This document shows, one piece after another, positions 41,198-53,999 of a DNA stretch of 64,000 bases. The stretch covers positions 8,925,001 through 8,989,000 of the forward strand of contig OX387197.1 in assembly GCA_947561715.1 (NCBI GenBank), given 5' to 3'. The DNA comes from Ascidia mentula. Its lineage: Eukaryota; Chordata; Ascidiacea; Phlebobranchia; Ascidiidae. Position 1 is the first letter of the stretch. Each line of letters starts with the position of its first letter. The translations under genes were made by a program, and so were the position numbers. Under the pieces are notes generated by a model that saw only the letters and a program-made list of their open reading frames with translations, did no database searches and was not told where the DNA came from.

Positions 41198-43142
41198 CTG
41201 CGTGTTAACACAAAAGACTCGTGGGTGCCAAATAAATGCTTGTTATGCACCACAACTAGGAAATGATTTTTTAGCTGAATTTATCGTTAGTGTTATTTGT
41301 GAGTACAAATAGCTTCGTCGGCACACATAACTTAGCCATTTCAGCATTGCTTGCCTTTAATTGTCGAAATTTCTGTTCATTTTAGCCTCGCTTTTCGTGA
41401 TAACGATTCGACATGGCCCATCGAAGTGTAAGCTCGAGGTTTTTCGCAATTTCGTTGTCGATAATTTGTTTTTTCGCTTTTTGTACATTCGGCAATGAGC
41501 AAAGCTTTTCAAATGCCGTGTTCGTTTTCATTTCCTTTTTTCTTCTGATTTCTATATTTCTTTTGCTTTTACATCTGAGATTTAATTTTACGTGCTATGT
41601 CATAAAGGCGCCCTTTTTCGCTACAGGGCAATCTTCCATTTTCATTTCAAACCACAACAGCTAATTTCTTTTTTTGATAGTTACAGGTGCGATTTCGAAT
41701 ACGACTCGACAAAAGGTCGTTCGTGTTTTGTTTTTATTTTTTTGTCACTTTAATGAGGGTGATATTTTTAACCGAAAATCCCAAGGGACTTGATTTGGTT
41801 GTTCGAAAAGAAAATAATGGAAAAAAGTTATCAACTACAGTGCTGTTGTTGCACGTTCCTAATTTTAAAAAGTTCAAAGTCTGTACAAACCAAAAACAAT
41901 TCAAAATGTACTGTTCTTCTGGCATAAAATATACTGTATTTATTCGACGTTTCGTCCGCCATGCGGCGAGACTTCATCAGGTATTGACTAAAACAAGTTA
42001 TATATTTTTGGAATATATTTGCGACTGGTTGAAGTCGAAGGGCAGTGACTTACACAATAAGAAAGAAATGTTTGAAATGAAAGCCTCCAGTTACGAGTTC
42101 ATGAGTGAACCTGAATGCTATTTTGCTAATAACAGGTTAACATTCGCGCTCAATTATCGACGGGAACGAACACGAATTGGTGGTTGTCTGTCAAATGGGG
42201 GCGGCCAACATGAAAGACTCCGGTTGTTGACAAAACAATTCAAAGCCGGTTGTAATCTTTAAAAAGGGAGTTGAAAGCGTTGTTGCGCATACTCTCTGAG
42301 ATATGGCATAGTGAGCGCCGACTTGTTTTACACTGATCGTCGCCCGCCCTTTCATTCAACGCACGTAACCCAAAACTAATCTAATCCCTCCATGTGGCTT
42401 GCTTTGTGTTTCAACAATTGAATTACCAACAAAACAACAATAAACAATTCAATATTGGAAGCATCAATTAAGGTACCTCGCGCATTGTTTGTCGTGGAAG
42501 TGTTGCTGGATTTTAAAGGCTATAGTTGCAACAAACACAGCGTTTTATTGGGTCAAGAGAGGCGGAGTCATGTTTACCAACTATGGTTTTGAACTAGTTT
42601 TTATCATATTAAAGTTAGTTCAACAAGTTGTTGTGCGAAGGAAAACACCCGTTATTTGTTTGGTGGTTATTATGTGGTTCGAGTTTCCTAGGAACAGGAC
42701 CGTGAGAACGCGATGAGGTTCGGGTGGTGGGGGGTCGCAACACCAAATATTGTCGAGTGTCACATAAAGCGATCGTAATGCCAGTTACAGGTCGTCATCC
42801 TAGTTGTCAGTTGAGCTTGGGAGTGTGACATAAAAGTAAAATATTTGTTCAACCGATAGGCCGCTGTTCAGTTACCAAATCGGGACGTGACAGAATTGCG
42901 ATTTGCGATCGAAATTCCCAGCGGCACGAAGTCAGACGCCAACGCGTGGGTAGAGAGCACAAAAACACAACAGCCTGACAGGATTTACGGTTTTGTAGTC
43001 TCGGGAGTTCTTTCGTTATCCGTACAATATCATAGCTGCCTAGACGTCACTGCTGCTGGTTGGTGAAGTCGATTTAAAAAGTTGGTGAATACGTTCAGTT
43101 ATCTTGCAGGGGTAGATACCACAAATACAGATTTACGCAAAT
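41198..43142. other. Region between the SLF2-like and neuralized genes
   Basis: No exon could be supported. Two longer frames (41413-41664, hydrophobic; 41687-42262, basic) have no recognisable family and AT-rich composition. A hammerhead-like motif lies at 41944-41980. The right half should contain the neuralized promoter. Confidence 0.4.
41944..41980 (-). ncRNA. Candidate hammerhead ribozyme of Penelope type
   Basis: The minus strand reads CTGATGA, an A, a stem GTC-(T)-CGCC/GGCG-GAC capped by GCAT, then GAAACGTC. This has the conserved CUGAUGA and GAAA boxes and a 7-bp stem II with one bulged base. Stem III is minimal, as in hammerheads of Penelope-like elements, which often read GATGAAG...CGAAACGT. 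No reverse transcriptase is visible nearby, so this would be a remnant or a solitary copy. Confidence 0.55.
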
Positions 43143-46100
43143 ATGGCAGTGGATATCATTTTCAGAAACACCCAGAAGCCCTGCATGCATTTTATTGATA
43201 CAGAAGAAGATATTATCGGTATGTATATATGCAAGGTTGCCATTTCGTGATTGTTACTAAGATTAGTGCTTATTTATTAAATCAAAGACGGATTATTCGT
43301 GATATGGCGAGGTGTTGGATCTAATTTTTTGATCCATGCCGAAGTAACCCTGCATACATGCCTTCATTCAGCCTATATTTCTTCAATAAAACACATTTAC
43401 CAAACCTGAAATTTGTGCGTAGTTTGTTTTAGTTCAAGCGTGCATGTATCATTGAGCACGCGTGCCCAATTTGTTGTGGTTGGAAAATGGTACGCTTAAA
43501 AAAAATTACGCTAAGTTCAGCGTATATTCTATCAGGCTTCATAATTGCCTTGTATCAGTATTCTTTTCGTTGCACCCGATCAGCATTGTTTTGCAAAAGT
43601 GCTTTCAAGTTATACATGCGTAAAGGGGTTGTTTTTTTAAATACTACAGCAAGTTAAACTACTTGAAAAATAAGGTGTGGGACGCGACCGAGTATAGTAT
43701 AATCTAATTTGCCACGCACCCTCAGATGATTTGTGCATCCCTGATGTAAAAAGGTTTGTGTTGTAGAGCAAGAGCGACGGTTGAAGAAACCGCGTCACAA
43801 ACGGTTGGAGTTTGTTGCCGGGTGGAATATACACCAGTTAGTAAAAGGTCCGTGATGCGACAAACCGGCAAACGACATTTCGGGATTTTTTCTCATTACT
43901 CCCGATTAAAATGGTTTGTTATGAAATTAGACGCAAGAAAAAGTAGACCAATGCTTCATACGAGAGCTGGATTCCATCTTAAGTCCACGGTTTCCGACAT
44001 TTCGAGCGTCTTCGAGATTGGATCAACTCGTTCCTCGCGAACCGGCACAGCTTCCACGAAATCGTCGAATCGTTCGTCCATAACAACTGTATCGTCTTCA
44101 ACCCTAAATACTACTTTCAGGTGAGAAGCATAGAAACAAGAGACAATTTAAATGAAACAACAAAACATTAGGTTTGCTGGCCAAGCCGTAGCTGTGAACG
44201 CCGGGTAAGAAACTGCACAGTGGGACGACCGTATACCCTGTCATGTGATTATATGAAACACTTCTGCGTTGTCTGAAATAACAGAAAAAACCTTTTTTTT
44301 TTCGTTGACGTCTATTGCATTCAAGCAGTTTAAAGAACTAATCTTAACAGGTTTTACGACCTAATGCATTTTCATCACATCCATGGATCAAACATTGTGC
44401 TGTCATGTGACCGACACACAGCAACTCGCAAGTCCAACAACTTTTGTAACGGTTTGGTGTTTTTGCACAGACCTCTTAAATGGGGAGAGACCATTCATCT
44501 CAGATTTAACAAGGTAATTTACTACAATAAGTTGACGAATGCACAGGCATGACTTCAGTTAACCATGCATTAGATTCGTCCGGATTGGCGGGGGTGTATT
44601 CGCCTGGGCTTCACCCCGCATAATCCTGGCCGATGTGATCCGACTACACTTCCAAGTTACGCCGTCCCGGATTTGAGTCGCAAGTCGCGATTTTGGGCAG
44701 TGCCCATCAAAGAGAAGTACGGAACTAAGTACAACATTTTCTCGTTTGTTTGCCGAGGTATGATCTGGCTTTACGTTGTGGTGGTGAACGTCACAATGCC
44801 ACAATCTAGTTTGTACGCAGAGGATGGATCGGTGAGTTACATGATCAACAACGAAAACAAAGGAACGTTTTTAACGGGACTCAACGTAAAACGGTCCCTC
44901 TGGCCCATGATTGATCTCTATGGAAAAGTGGAGGAGCTCGCGGTGGTGGATGAGGAAACTGCAAAACATGGCGCTTCCGTCTTGGCGCACACAAGTACGG
45001 ATGATCACGATGACGACGAAACCGGGTCAAGACGTAACAGCGCGGCCAAAGTGGCCGACAGTTCGACATGCTTTCATGAAGTTTGTGGGCAAAACGTGAA
45101 AATGGACTCCCAGCGAAGGACGGCAAAGCGATTCGATTCGTTCTGGAACGCGCTAACGTTTACCTTGCATCCTTTGCGGTTGTTCGATATCATTTATTTG
45201 GAAATTGGAAAAACTGAAATCAATTACGCCGGTAAGGGTGGACATAAATTCATTTAGCAGATCTCTTTTTGAAAATAAATTGAAGAGTGCGGGCACAGCA
45301 AGAAATACAGGCGAAAAACTTGGTACAACATTGTTAAACCATAATTTGGCAGTAGTCTGACTCGGCTGAAATACAGGGCAGTTAATCACTAAAAAATAAA
45401 TTCAAGCAAATAACTGATAACGTGTACAGAAAATCGTTTCTCCAGAACTGTGGAAGCTGCCATGGTTTATCCGGGACATTGTGTTTGTAGGCTCCCTCGG
45501 TGTAGGAATAACAAACATAAATCCAAGTACTTTGTGCTGTGACGATTTACCTGACAACGCGGATCTCCTTTCAACGACGGCAGAACAATATTGGAAAATT
45601 TCCCGCGACATCGAATCATCACAAGGTAATTTTCGTTCGATAAAATACAACATACGATAAAACGTGAAGAAACTTTGCCTAATTTGTGGCAATGTCGTGG
45701 CGCGGTGCTCTGCAATCTTTTTTCACTTACGTCACACTTCCGAACACTTTTGTAAGAGTTATGACGTCATATATAGTAACGTCCAACTGTGGTAACGTTA
45801 TAAGTTTAACAATTGTCCTGTTGTTTTCGCACCTGGCATTGTCTCAACGCCACATTGATGTAGTTGCAGAACACTGATGTAGTGCAGTCGTTTGAAATAG
45901 TACTGTTGCAAAATTGCAGTCAATTTAAATTGATTTGTTTTACTAAATGTTTTACATAAGCCATATTTCGAGAAAATTTCAACGTTTGATTTACTTGCCA
46001 CAAACGTCATTTAAAGTTTTTTTTTCACAATATACATTTTAAACATAACAATTTTCACATCTTTGTTTTTGCAGGAGATCAACTTGGCTTCATGCTCGAC

Positions 46101-47005
46101 AAGAGCGGGTGTCTTTTTTACAGCAAAAACGGTTTGCCGAAAGTCCAACTTTTTTCTGACGTGCCAAGTCTTGGATCAAAGTGGTTGATTTTCGATGTTT
46201 ATGGAAGAACGACCATGATTAAGTTGTTGGGTGAGAAGTGTTGGACGATTTCTTGCGTTTTGTTTAGATGCCAAACCTCCACGGAAAAGTCCCTCATATG
46301 CCTACAGTCTTAGGGAAAAGTAACGCTCCAGATGTTGGGCTATGTTTACAGAACTACCGTGTCTTGTCAAAAAAATAGGTCAACAAATATATGTCGGCTT
46401 CATTTGGTTATTCAATAAAACAAAACACAATCAATATAGAAATAATTACAGGTTAAACATGTCGTAATTACAACAAATGTATTTCAGGCCAGATTAAAAG
46501 CTTTGATCCGGACTGTGAGACCACCGTACAAAAGTACGCATTCGAGCGTGACGAAATCCACGATGAGGAAAGTGAAAAGGAATGTCTGATGTGTTTTAAG
46601 CGCGATCGAATTAGAGATTGCACTATACAACCTTGTGGACACCTTGCACTATGCAATTGGTGTGCCATTACTTGTATGGTAAAGCAACAGCTCAGGTAAA
46701 CACTTTAATTATGATTTAGTGTTCTGTTTTTGTGTAACACAGCTAATTGCCGAGATAACTCTTGTACTATGTTTTTTGCAAAACCGTAAATTGAACTTTT
46801 TATTTACAATATGCTTCCGCGTATCGGTAAAGGTGTTCGTAAGTGCGTTTATCCCACAAATTTGCCAAAGCAAAATTTCTTTCTTTGTAGATTCATTGTA
46901 TGTCCAATATGTGGTGGGCCGGTGAAGGACGTGGTTCGCATTTTGCGACACAAAGCAAGCGAAGAAGCGGTGTCGGATGAAATGGATTTAGACGCCGAAA
47001 TATAA
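43143..47005 (+). CDS. NEURL1: Neuralized-type E3 ubiquitin ligase
   Basis: RING E3 that ubiquitinates Notch ligands and promotes their endocytosis. Ten exons (43143-43218, 43767-43847, 43931-44120, 44351-44513, 44574-44757, 44821-45231, 45446-45625, 46075-46230, 46488-46695, 46891-47005) total 588 codons in phase; human NEURL1 has 574 residues. NHR1 runs from LMHFHHIHGSNIVLS through FCNGLVFLHRPLKWGE, WRGCIRLGFTPHNPGRC and LPSYAVPDL to LWPMIDLYG. NHR2 runs from FWNALTFTLHPLRLFD, VGSLGVGITNINPSTL to LIFDVYGRTT. The C-terminal C3HC4 RING is CLMCF...CTIQPCGHLALC..C...CPICGGPV. The joins of the first three exons are my least certain; the donor at 43848 (GTCCGT) is weak. NEURL1 versus NEURL1B cannot be separated. 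Confidence 0.9.
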
Positions 47006-47944
47006 AACTTTTTACCTAAAGTAATACAGAACAAGGCCAGAACGCGAGTGGAGAGAATACGTCGAATTATATGGAAATAGATACGTTGGGATGGTGGAGA
47101 TTATTGAGGAGTTCCCAATCTTTCTGCAGCTTTTATTTCACTGACCACTATGCAGTTAATCGCAAAGTAAAACAATTTGAATACCACTCAATTTTCTACT
47201 GATGTTGCAAGGCAGTGTATGTATTATGGTTTCTTCGCGTACACAGATTGTGAAACATGCATGAATTGGCGCTTCCAAGGCGCGACACGTTGTTTACAAT
47301 GACTCATATTGTCGCTAATTGTGAACAGCACAATGAGTGTTAGTGTTGAGAACTGGAGTGTCAGACATTATTGCTTGGGATTTCCCCCTATAGGTGTTTA
47401 TTACCGCTTTAGAATCGGGCAATTTAACTTTGTGGACGCGGTAATAGCATGAGTCGCCCCTTTGTAGTGTATGGTCTGTTGATGCAAACAGAACAGAAAA
47501 GAAAAACCTTCTTTTGGCGCAAACTCTTGTGGTTATTTTTGTTGATATCCTGATTTTACAGCCACTTTTGACAACAAGTAGAATGTTGTCTTCAATGATC
47601 TGGTTGCTTTCCGAGAAGTTATAACAAACCGGAGAAAGGGAATGACGTCAGAAGCGAAATTCAACAAAGATATGAACACTATGGTGAAACAGTTACTAAG
47701 AACGAACATAAAATAAACACATGGCAGCAAGTAAAGGTCAATGCAGAAAAACATAGCAATTTTGCGGTGAAATATCTAGGAGGTGTTGACCACGTGTAAT
47801 TGGATTGGCACAAAAACTGGGTCTTTAAAACTAACATATAAAAATAATAAACCCTACAGGGTAGAGCACACCGATAAAAGAGCCATTGATCTTCGCAAAA
47901 GGAAAACCGGAATCTTTCTTCAAACAAGTAAAACCTTGGCGGTT
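47006..47944. other. Convergent 3' region of neuralized and the ZNF280-like gene
   Basis: No gene is seen. The stretch holds the 3' ends of two convergent transcripts. Confidence 0.5.
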
Positions 47945-50900
47945 TCAAGCATCTTTGCATAAGACTGACAAAAATTCGTCCAACGCTTCCAAAGTCTGGT
48001 CGAGTTCCAAATCGTTCACACCGGGACTCTCGGTTGCCGGTAGCGACCGAAGTGTATCGGAGTTGTCGTCACCAACGAGCGGTTCTACCTCGCATTTTTT
48101 TGAAGGCGTTGAAAGTATGGAATTCACCGGTGGTCGAACATCTGCTACAGGATCAACCATATTTGTCGCTGAAATTTTGCAATGTAATTGCTCGTTACCA
48201 TCGCCATGCCCCGTATTGATGTTGTTATCTATATTATCCACGTTACTACCTTGTGGAGGATCCACGTTCTCTAGCGTGTTGTAAGGGATTGGTCCGTTAT
48301 TTGACAGCGGCTGTTTACTGTCAACACAGTTATAAGTGGGGTCTGACGGAATGTCTGCCCTTGAGGCGGTGTCTTGAACTGGGTTGAAACCTTCATCGCA
48401 ATCGGTGACACAAACGTTGGTAAGATCGATGCTTTCTGATTCGTGGTTTAGCGTTTTGGTGGCGACGTCCGATTGGATATTCCCATTGTCATCTTTCTTG
48501 CCCTTTTCAGCCGAATCGGCCCGTGGTACATCTTCGTTGGCAGAAATCGATGTTCCGTGCAGTTCAGACAAGGTATTAGCTGTGGAATCTGTCGGACCGA
48601 TCGATGTTTCGACAACATGACAATCATCATCATCATCATCCTCCTCGAGATTAATGACCTCACAAACTTGTACAGGCTTCTTGTATTCCCTCAACGATTC
48701 TGTTGAACAATGCTCGGGTTTAATTCACTTGTTTTAAAGGCGTAAAGGTTTTATTGCCACCTTATCTTGCCAACTAAAAGCAGTTCCTCAAACTCTAAAG
48801 TAACATGTAGACATTTTGCCTCTAAACTAAAGGGCATTTTGGGTGTTGTGCCGCGAAACAAAAAAACAACCCTAATCTAACCCCAACAATGACTAAGTTT
48901 TCGAATCCCGAATGGACGTAAAAGGCTTTTTGCACAATAGGTTATTGGAGGTACTATTTGGAGGTAGGTTTTTGGCTACTGGTAACGTCCCCCAAAAACA
49001 ACTGTACTTTTTTGGTATTTTTATACTTGGGCTGGCTTGATAACATTCTTACTTGTCCGCTGCATTCCTGCGACATGCACACTTTCCAGTGTTTTGCAGA
49101 GAGTGGAGATCCGCACATCATAATTCGTGCTGGAACGCAATCCAACCAACCGCACTGAGGTTTGCTCGGGAGGGAGAACTTGTTTGGTCGGCAAACCCAC
49201 GCCTGTGATTATGGACGTAGTATTTATCTTTGGGCAAGGCTTAGATAAGGGGAGTTTATACGAACCCCTGAAGACAAGCTGATAGTGAGTGACGGTGCAA
49301 TTCATAGGAGGAATCCAATGAACGGTGAAAGAACTGTTGGTGATGTCGGTGAACCAAATAAACGTTGGTGGTCTGGGTGCGTCTGATAAACCAGTTAACA
49401 AATGAATCGAGATGTTGTTTCCTAGATATCTAATATTTATTTGTAGATTGTACTGATGACTTTAACATGATGGCCAGGCCATTGCCTAGTCCCAATATTT
49501 TGCGTAATATTCTACTGTTTTGTGTAAATCCGTCAAAGCAGGAACTAAATTGCGGGCACGTCTGAACCAAAACATTGTTTACTGAAAGTAAATCTATTAT
49601 TTCAGTTCTGTTGTCTGAAAAAACACATGAAACAAAAAGGTATGAAGCTGGTGAAAGACTTGAGTTTTTTTCAAACCTTCGGAGTCGAGTGATTTCTCCT
49701 TTTTCTTGGTGGATAGAAGGATTTTTCCCTCATTGTTTTTGACAAAGCATAAATCCGGTAGTGGTGGTTGGACTAGATCGGGACCTAAATAAAAACTTAT
49801 TTCTTAAAAGTTCCAACTGGGGAAAAAAGATATCAACCTTACCTGCAGACAAGGGTAATTTGGTAAAACTGGGTTGACTTTGTCTTGGTGTTTTCTTTTG
49901 GACATGGGTGTTGTGTTTTTGTTGGTTAGATGGTGATCGCAAGGGTTTCAATCTCTTCGATGAAAACTTGTAAGGATTAAACATAGAAGGAGGTGCTGTT
50001 TTCTTAGGAAATGTACCGCCTAATTCTTTTAGTCCAAGTGCATTTGTAAATTGCTTGTTCAAAGATGAATCAACTGAATTCTCCTGGACATCACAGCTTT
50101 CTGATGTGTCATCCAGGGAAGGGATGTTGTTATTCTCATTTTCAGGTTTTTGAGGACTTTCTCCAGCTGGAGGTGTTTGTAGACTGTGGCCAACTTTTAA
50201 CATTGGGGAAGGCATTTGAACAGCTGAGGAACCAGCAGTAGATGACTTTTTCTTTTTAGGTTTTGTTGGATTGTTGGGCTCACAATTGGTGATGGTTGAT
50301 ACATCTGATAAATTAATGTTGATTTTCAAATTTTTTAAATAAATTTTTTTTTAAAACTTAAACCTCCGGTGCCACTGTTTTCTTCAGGAGTGTCAAGATC
50401 AACATTCACTTTTTTTGGTATCAACTGTTTCCTTGGCTGCTTTGCGGTGCTGTGGTTTAAACTGACAAAATTGGCAAATATAAATAAAGTCATTGGAAAT
50501 TACATTTAAGTTCACAAATGCAGTACTATGTCATGTTTTCGAGGGCTACTTGTTGTGCTGCTTTCTCCAACATCGCATCAAGATTTAATTTACTTCGTCG
50601 CTTAATTGGTGGCATTTCACTAGTGGCCTGTGTTGTGTCAGGTGACCTGTATCAGTAACTTAAGGTTTTGTATTTGAAATAACATGGCATGCTAGAGATA
50701 CATTAAATGCTTTCTTGTATTTTTTAAGGGGACAGTTTGACATGTTTGATACCTTTTTCTGTCGGGCGACAATTTTGTTTCACTCAAAGGAGGGGATGGA
50801 GTCTCACTCCTTCGTTTCTGTAAAATTGTCACAATTAAAAGTCATTAGTTAGTGATTTTGAAAACACTACCTTAAAGTTATTGTTTGTATGTTTTCTTGC

Positions 50901-52949
50901 GCACAGCTTTTTCACAGAAGAATGCTGATCTTTTGATGTTGTTGTGCCACGACTAGAAGACTTACGTTTCACATGAAACCTAAAAATACATGAAATTTTA
51001 AATGTTTTACAATGCAACTTTTGCTATGGGCGGATTACCTGCTGATATGTTTATTCACAGCAGTTGGACAGTGGGAAACAAATTTGCACAACTTGCAACT
51101 GTATTCTTTGCTGTAATGTTTGTTGTAGGTTTGGGCATAGAATCCCAATTTTAGGCCACATTCTAAGCATTTAGAATTTTCACAACCTCTTTCAAGCCTT
51201 TAAGAGCACATATGTCAGTTTAACAAATATGTACAATATGTTAAGATGGAAATCTACCTTATGTAGATGCTGCATTCCTTAATATTTGGCTGTAAAAGAC
51301 CAAGTTTGGCAGTCTTGGCTGGCGGACGAGGTGGAAGTTTTCCTTTTAACGTAAACAATTGTTTCAAAAATGTGAAACCAAGTCCATTATTTATATATAC
51401 CTTGTTCAATAACCATGGAATTAAGCATACTTGTTTCAACATGACTTTGAAGAAATGATGGTGCAACTTCCTTTGATTTCGTAGGAGACAATGGATGATG
51501 GGAAACTTTAACATTAATCTAAAACAAACTTAAATTATATAGAGGTCGACCATTGCGGTTTATCAACAAATACCTTATATTGGTTGGGTTTTTTTGGCAA
51601 GCAGGTTTTTGTGTGGGGCGACAACACGGAGGAGTGGTCATTTTTTAAGTGCTTGGACTTGTCTGTGGCTTGAATAAACTGCAAGCGACACTTACTGCAA
51701 CGTATGTTTTTTTTCTGCAATGTAAAAAGCTCAGTAATAAAACAATACCACTATAACAGCCGAATTATTGCATTAACCAAACCTGTAACCTTTTTATTGC
51801 CTTTTTTACCTGGACAGCCATTAATATAATTTTTACTTACCCGATGTTGCAAAACATGTTTTAGATATGAATTAGGGGTTTGCAAAACAAACAAGCAAAA
51901 TGGACACATCATCGACCTTCCATTCTCATGTACTTGACTGTGCAAATGTAAAACTTGATTTACAAACAAGCTCGTAAACATACTTTTGAATTTTAAGTGA
52001 CAGACAGAATGCTTTTATGGCACAAGAGGAGTTTAGAATGCTATAAATGCAGTTTCTTACCGGAAATGTGCCATTAAGTCAGAGTAGAATGAGGACCGGT
52101 AGGAGCACAACTTGCACATGTAGGGCATCTCATTGCATTCATGCTCTTTTTGCATGTGCTGAAGCAACTTTTCTTCGTTTTTAAAATTTAACTCACAGAT
52201 ACGACATGTGGCTAAAATAAAACCAACTGGTTTTAGGCAAATGCACACAACAACAATAGACAAAGATTTTCTCATCACATACATGCAGCTGGGACGGTAG
52301 TATGCACGGTCTCTAAGTGGCATTGCAGGTGAAACGGGGAATCAAAATGTCTGTAACAGTGGCTGCAAATGTTAAAATCATTGATGTTTTCATTTTCCTC
52401 CCAACCATTTTCAATTTTGTGGCGGATATGGCTCATAAATCTGAAGAAGCAGACACATCCCGAGCTAAGGACACGGGCAACATTTATTTTGTAATACCTT
52501 ATGTTGTTTCTCAATACTTTCTGGCAGCTATAGCATGTAAACTTGCTTCCAATTTTCTTTTCTTTGTACCTGGAAATTTTATTTAAGTTCAAAAATAATT
52601 TAAAATTGGTTTTCAGTAAAACCTACGTTTTTCCCAAGCATGTGCCATAAAAGTATTGATCGACTGTAAGATGAAGAACTTTGCTCCCATTTGAATCAGA
52701 TGCTGGGGGATAGGTTATAAACATCTTTTGGGAAGTACAACATTGGTCTACAAAACAGTGATGTACTAGTAAATTTAAATGAAACCAAGTTTAAAACTAC
52801 TTACCTTTTAAATGGGTGTTAAATACCCTAAATTCAGAAAATGACTTATTGCAGTGTGGGCAAATGTATGGGCCACGGTTGGTTGAAATGCATTCAACAG
52901 TTTCAGTAACTTTTCTTATCAGGTTATCACTGTTAATTAATTTTTTCAT
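47945..52949 (-). CDS. ZNF280-like C2H2 protein with C-terminal FN3 domain and SIM
   Basis: Many-exon gene starting at ATG 52949 (MKKLINSDNLIRKV). Its zinc fingers match the ZNF280/POGZ family in order: YICPHCNKSFSEFRVFNTH, then FTCYSCQKVLRNNIRYY, FNICSHCYRHFDSPFHLQCH, CRICELNFKNEEKLLQHMQ, MPYMCKLCSYRSSFYSDLM, MCPFCLFVLQTPNSYLKH, IRCSKCRLQF, and a later pair KCLECGLKLG and YSCKLCKFVSHCPTAVNKH. A basic proline/serine-rich region follows. Then comes a fibronectin-III domain (about 49055-49385: PRPPTFIWFTDITNSSFTVHW, LVGLRSSTNYDVRIST). The last exon (to 47945) is acidic and opens with a SUMO-interacting motif, VCEVINLEEDDDDDD. All joins are same-strand and in phase, but two adjacent genes cannot be excluded. 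The exon before the FN3 domain is the least certain. Confidence 0.7.
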
Positions 52950-53403
52950 TTTTTATTTATCTCTTTAGAAGGAAAAAAGCAACTTTGGTGATTTCATTCA
53001 AGATTGTCAAACATCCAAAGTGGCCTGCAAAACGTTTTTATTACATCTTTCATAGGCATAATCAATAGGCCCATCTAGCAAAAATGCAGATGGAAAGCCA
53101 TTTGAAGTAAAACTTTGAGCATGAACTTCAACTTAGTTCAAGTTCTAATAATAATGCTGTAACACATATATACAAAATACCATTTGGGGTATGGAGTGTC
53201 CAAAATATAATGTTTGTTTATTTGCCTTTGGGATTTTTTATGCAAATGTTGAATGTGTAAAGTAACCAACGCTTTTTTGCACATAATGTACTAGTCGTCC
53301 TGCAAAGATTGCAGAATAATTATTGATTTGGAGTACCACAGGTCGTCATGGTGACAATATAGCCGACATATATTGGCTGACCAGTCAAGCATAATGGACA
53401 TTA

Positions 53404-53999
53404 CAGTGGAGGATCTACATAAAATATGCAAAGGGTGTCCGGTGCGGTGGCTATTTATTGAGGCCATTAGTTGCAGATACATTTTTTACAGAGATTTATG
53501 CGAATTCAGCTTTAAAAACAAGTAGCATATTGCAGTATTTAACGCAAAATATCGAACAACTTTGATCCGTGAAAGCACACAACAGTATTAGGCAATATTT
53601 CACATCCAGTTGGATTGTTTTTAATCCTTGCCAATAAAACACAAATACATAATAACCTAGACCCGGACGTAGTTTTTTTTTGTTTAGCTACATATATTTT
53701 TGTTCGAATCTTCTCAAACAATTGCTCTTACAGCATCTATAATAAAATTGTAATGGAAATGAAAAATCTACAAGGAAGTGGTTTAAAAAAATGCTTGTTG
53801 TTGATGGATCTTTGACCAACGGTAGGACAAACAATTGTTTCAAAAGCAGTCATCGCCATGTGAATGCAGCAAACATGACACACAACCATATAAAAACTGT
53901 TCATTCCTGCATAGCGGGAAATTAATCACCCTCACAACCATTAAAACAATGTGCCAAATCGAGGGGGGTCCGACAACTAAACACCCTCTAGATCCACTG
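53404..53999. mobile_element. Non-autonomous hAT-type transposon, copy 2
   Basis: Starts CAGTGGAGGATCTA and ends TAGATCCACTG. It shares with the 9344-10382 element AATATCGAACAACTT in the left half and CAGCGGGAAATTAA / AGCGGGAAATTAAT plus AACAATGTGCCAAA in the right half. It is shorter (596 bp) and lacks the GC-rich inner block. The flanking 8-mers do not match, so the copy is older. Confidence 0.8.

Noticed and set aside
41687-42262. 191-codon plus-strand open frame between the SLF2-like and neuralized genes
   Set aside because: AT-rich composition, no recognisable motif, and it runs across the hammerhead motif on the other strand. An acceptor-like AG at its start keeps it weakly possible.
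43754-44120. Reading neuralized exon 2-3 as one continuous exon
   Set aside because: The other frame entered through the better acceptor (TTGTAG at 43766) has more protein-like composition, and an 84-bp intron to 43931 restores phase. The continuous reading remains a fallback.
47886-48284. 132-codon plus-strand frame over the last exon of the ZNF280-like gene
   Set aside because: It is the antisense shadow of the serine/aspartate-rich minus-strand exon.
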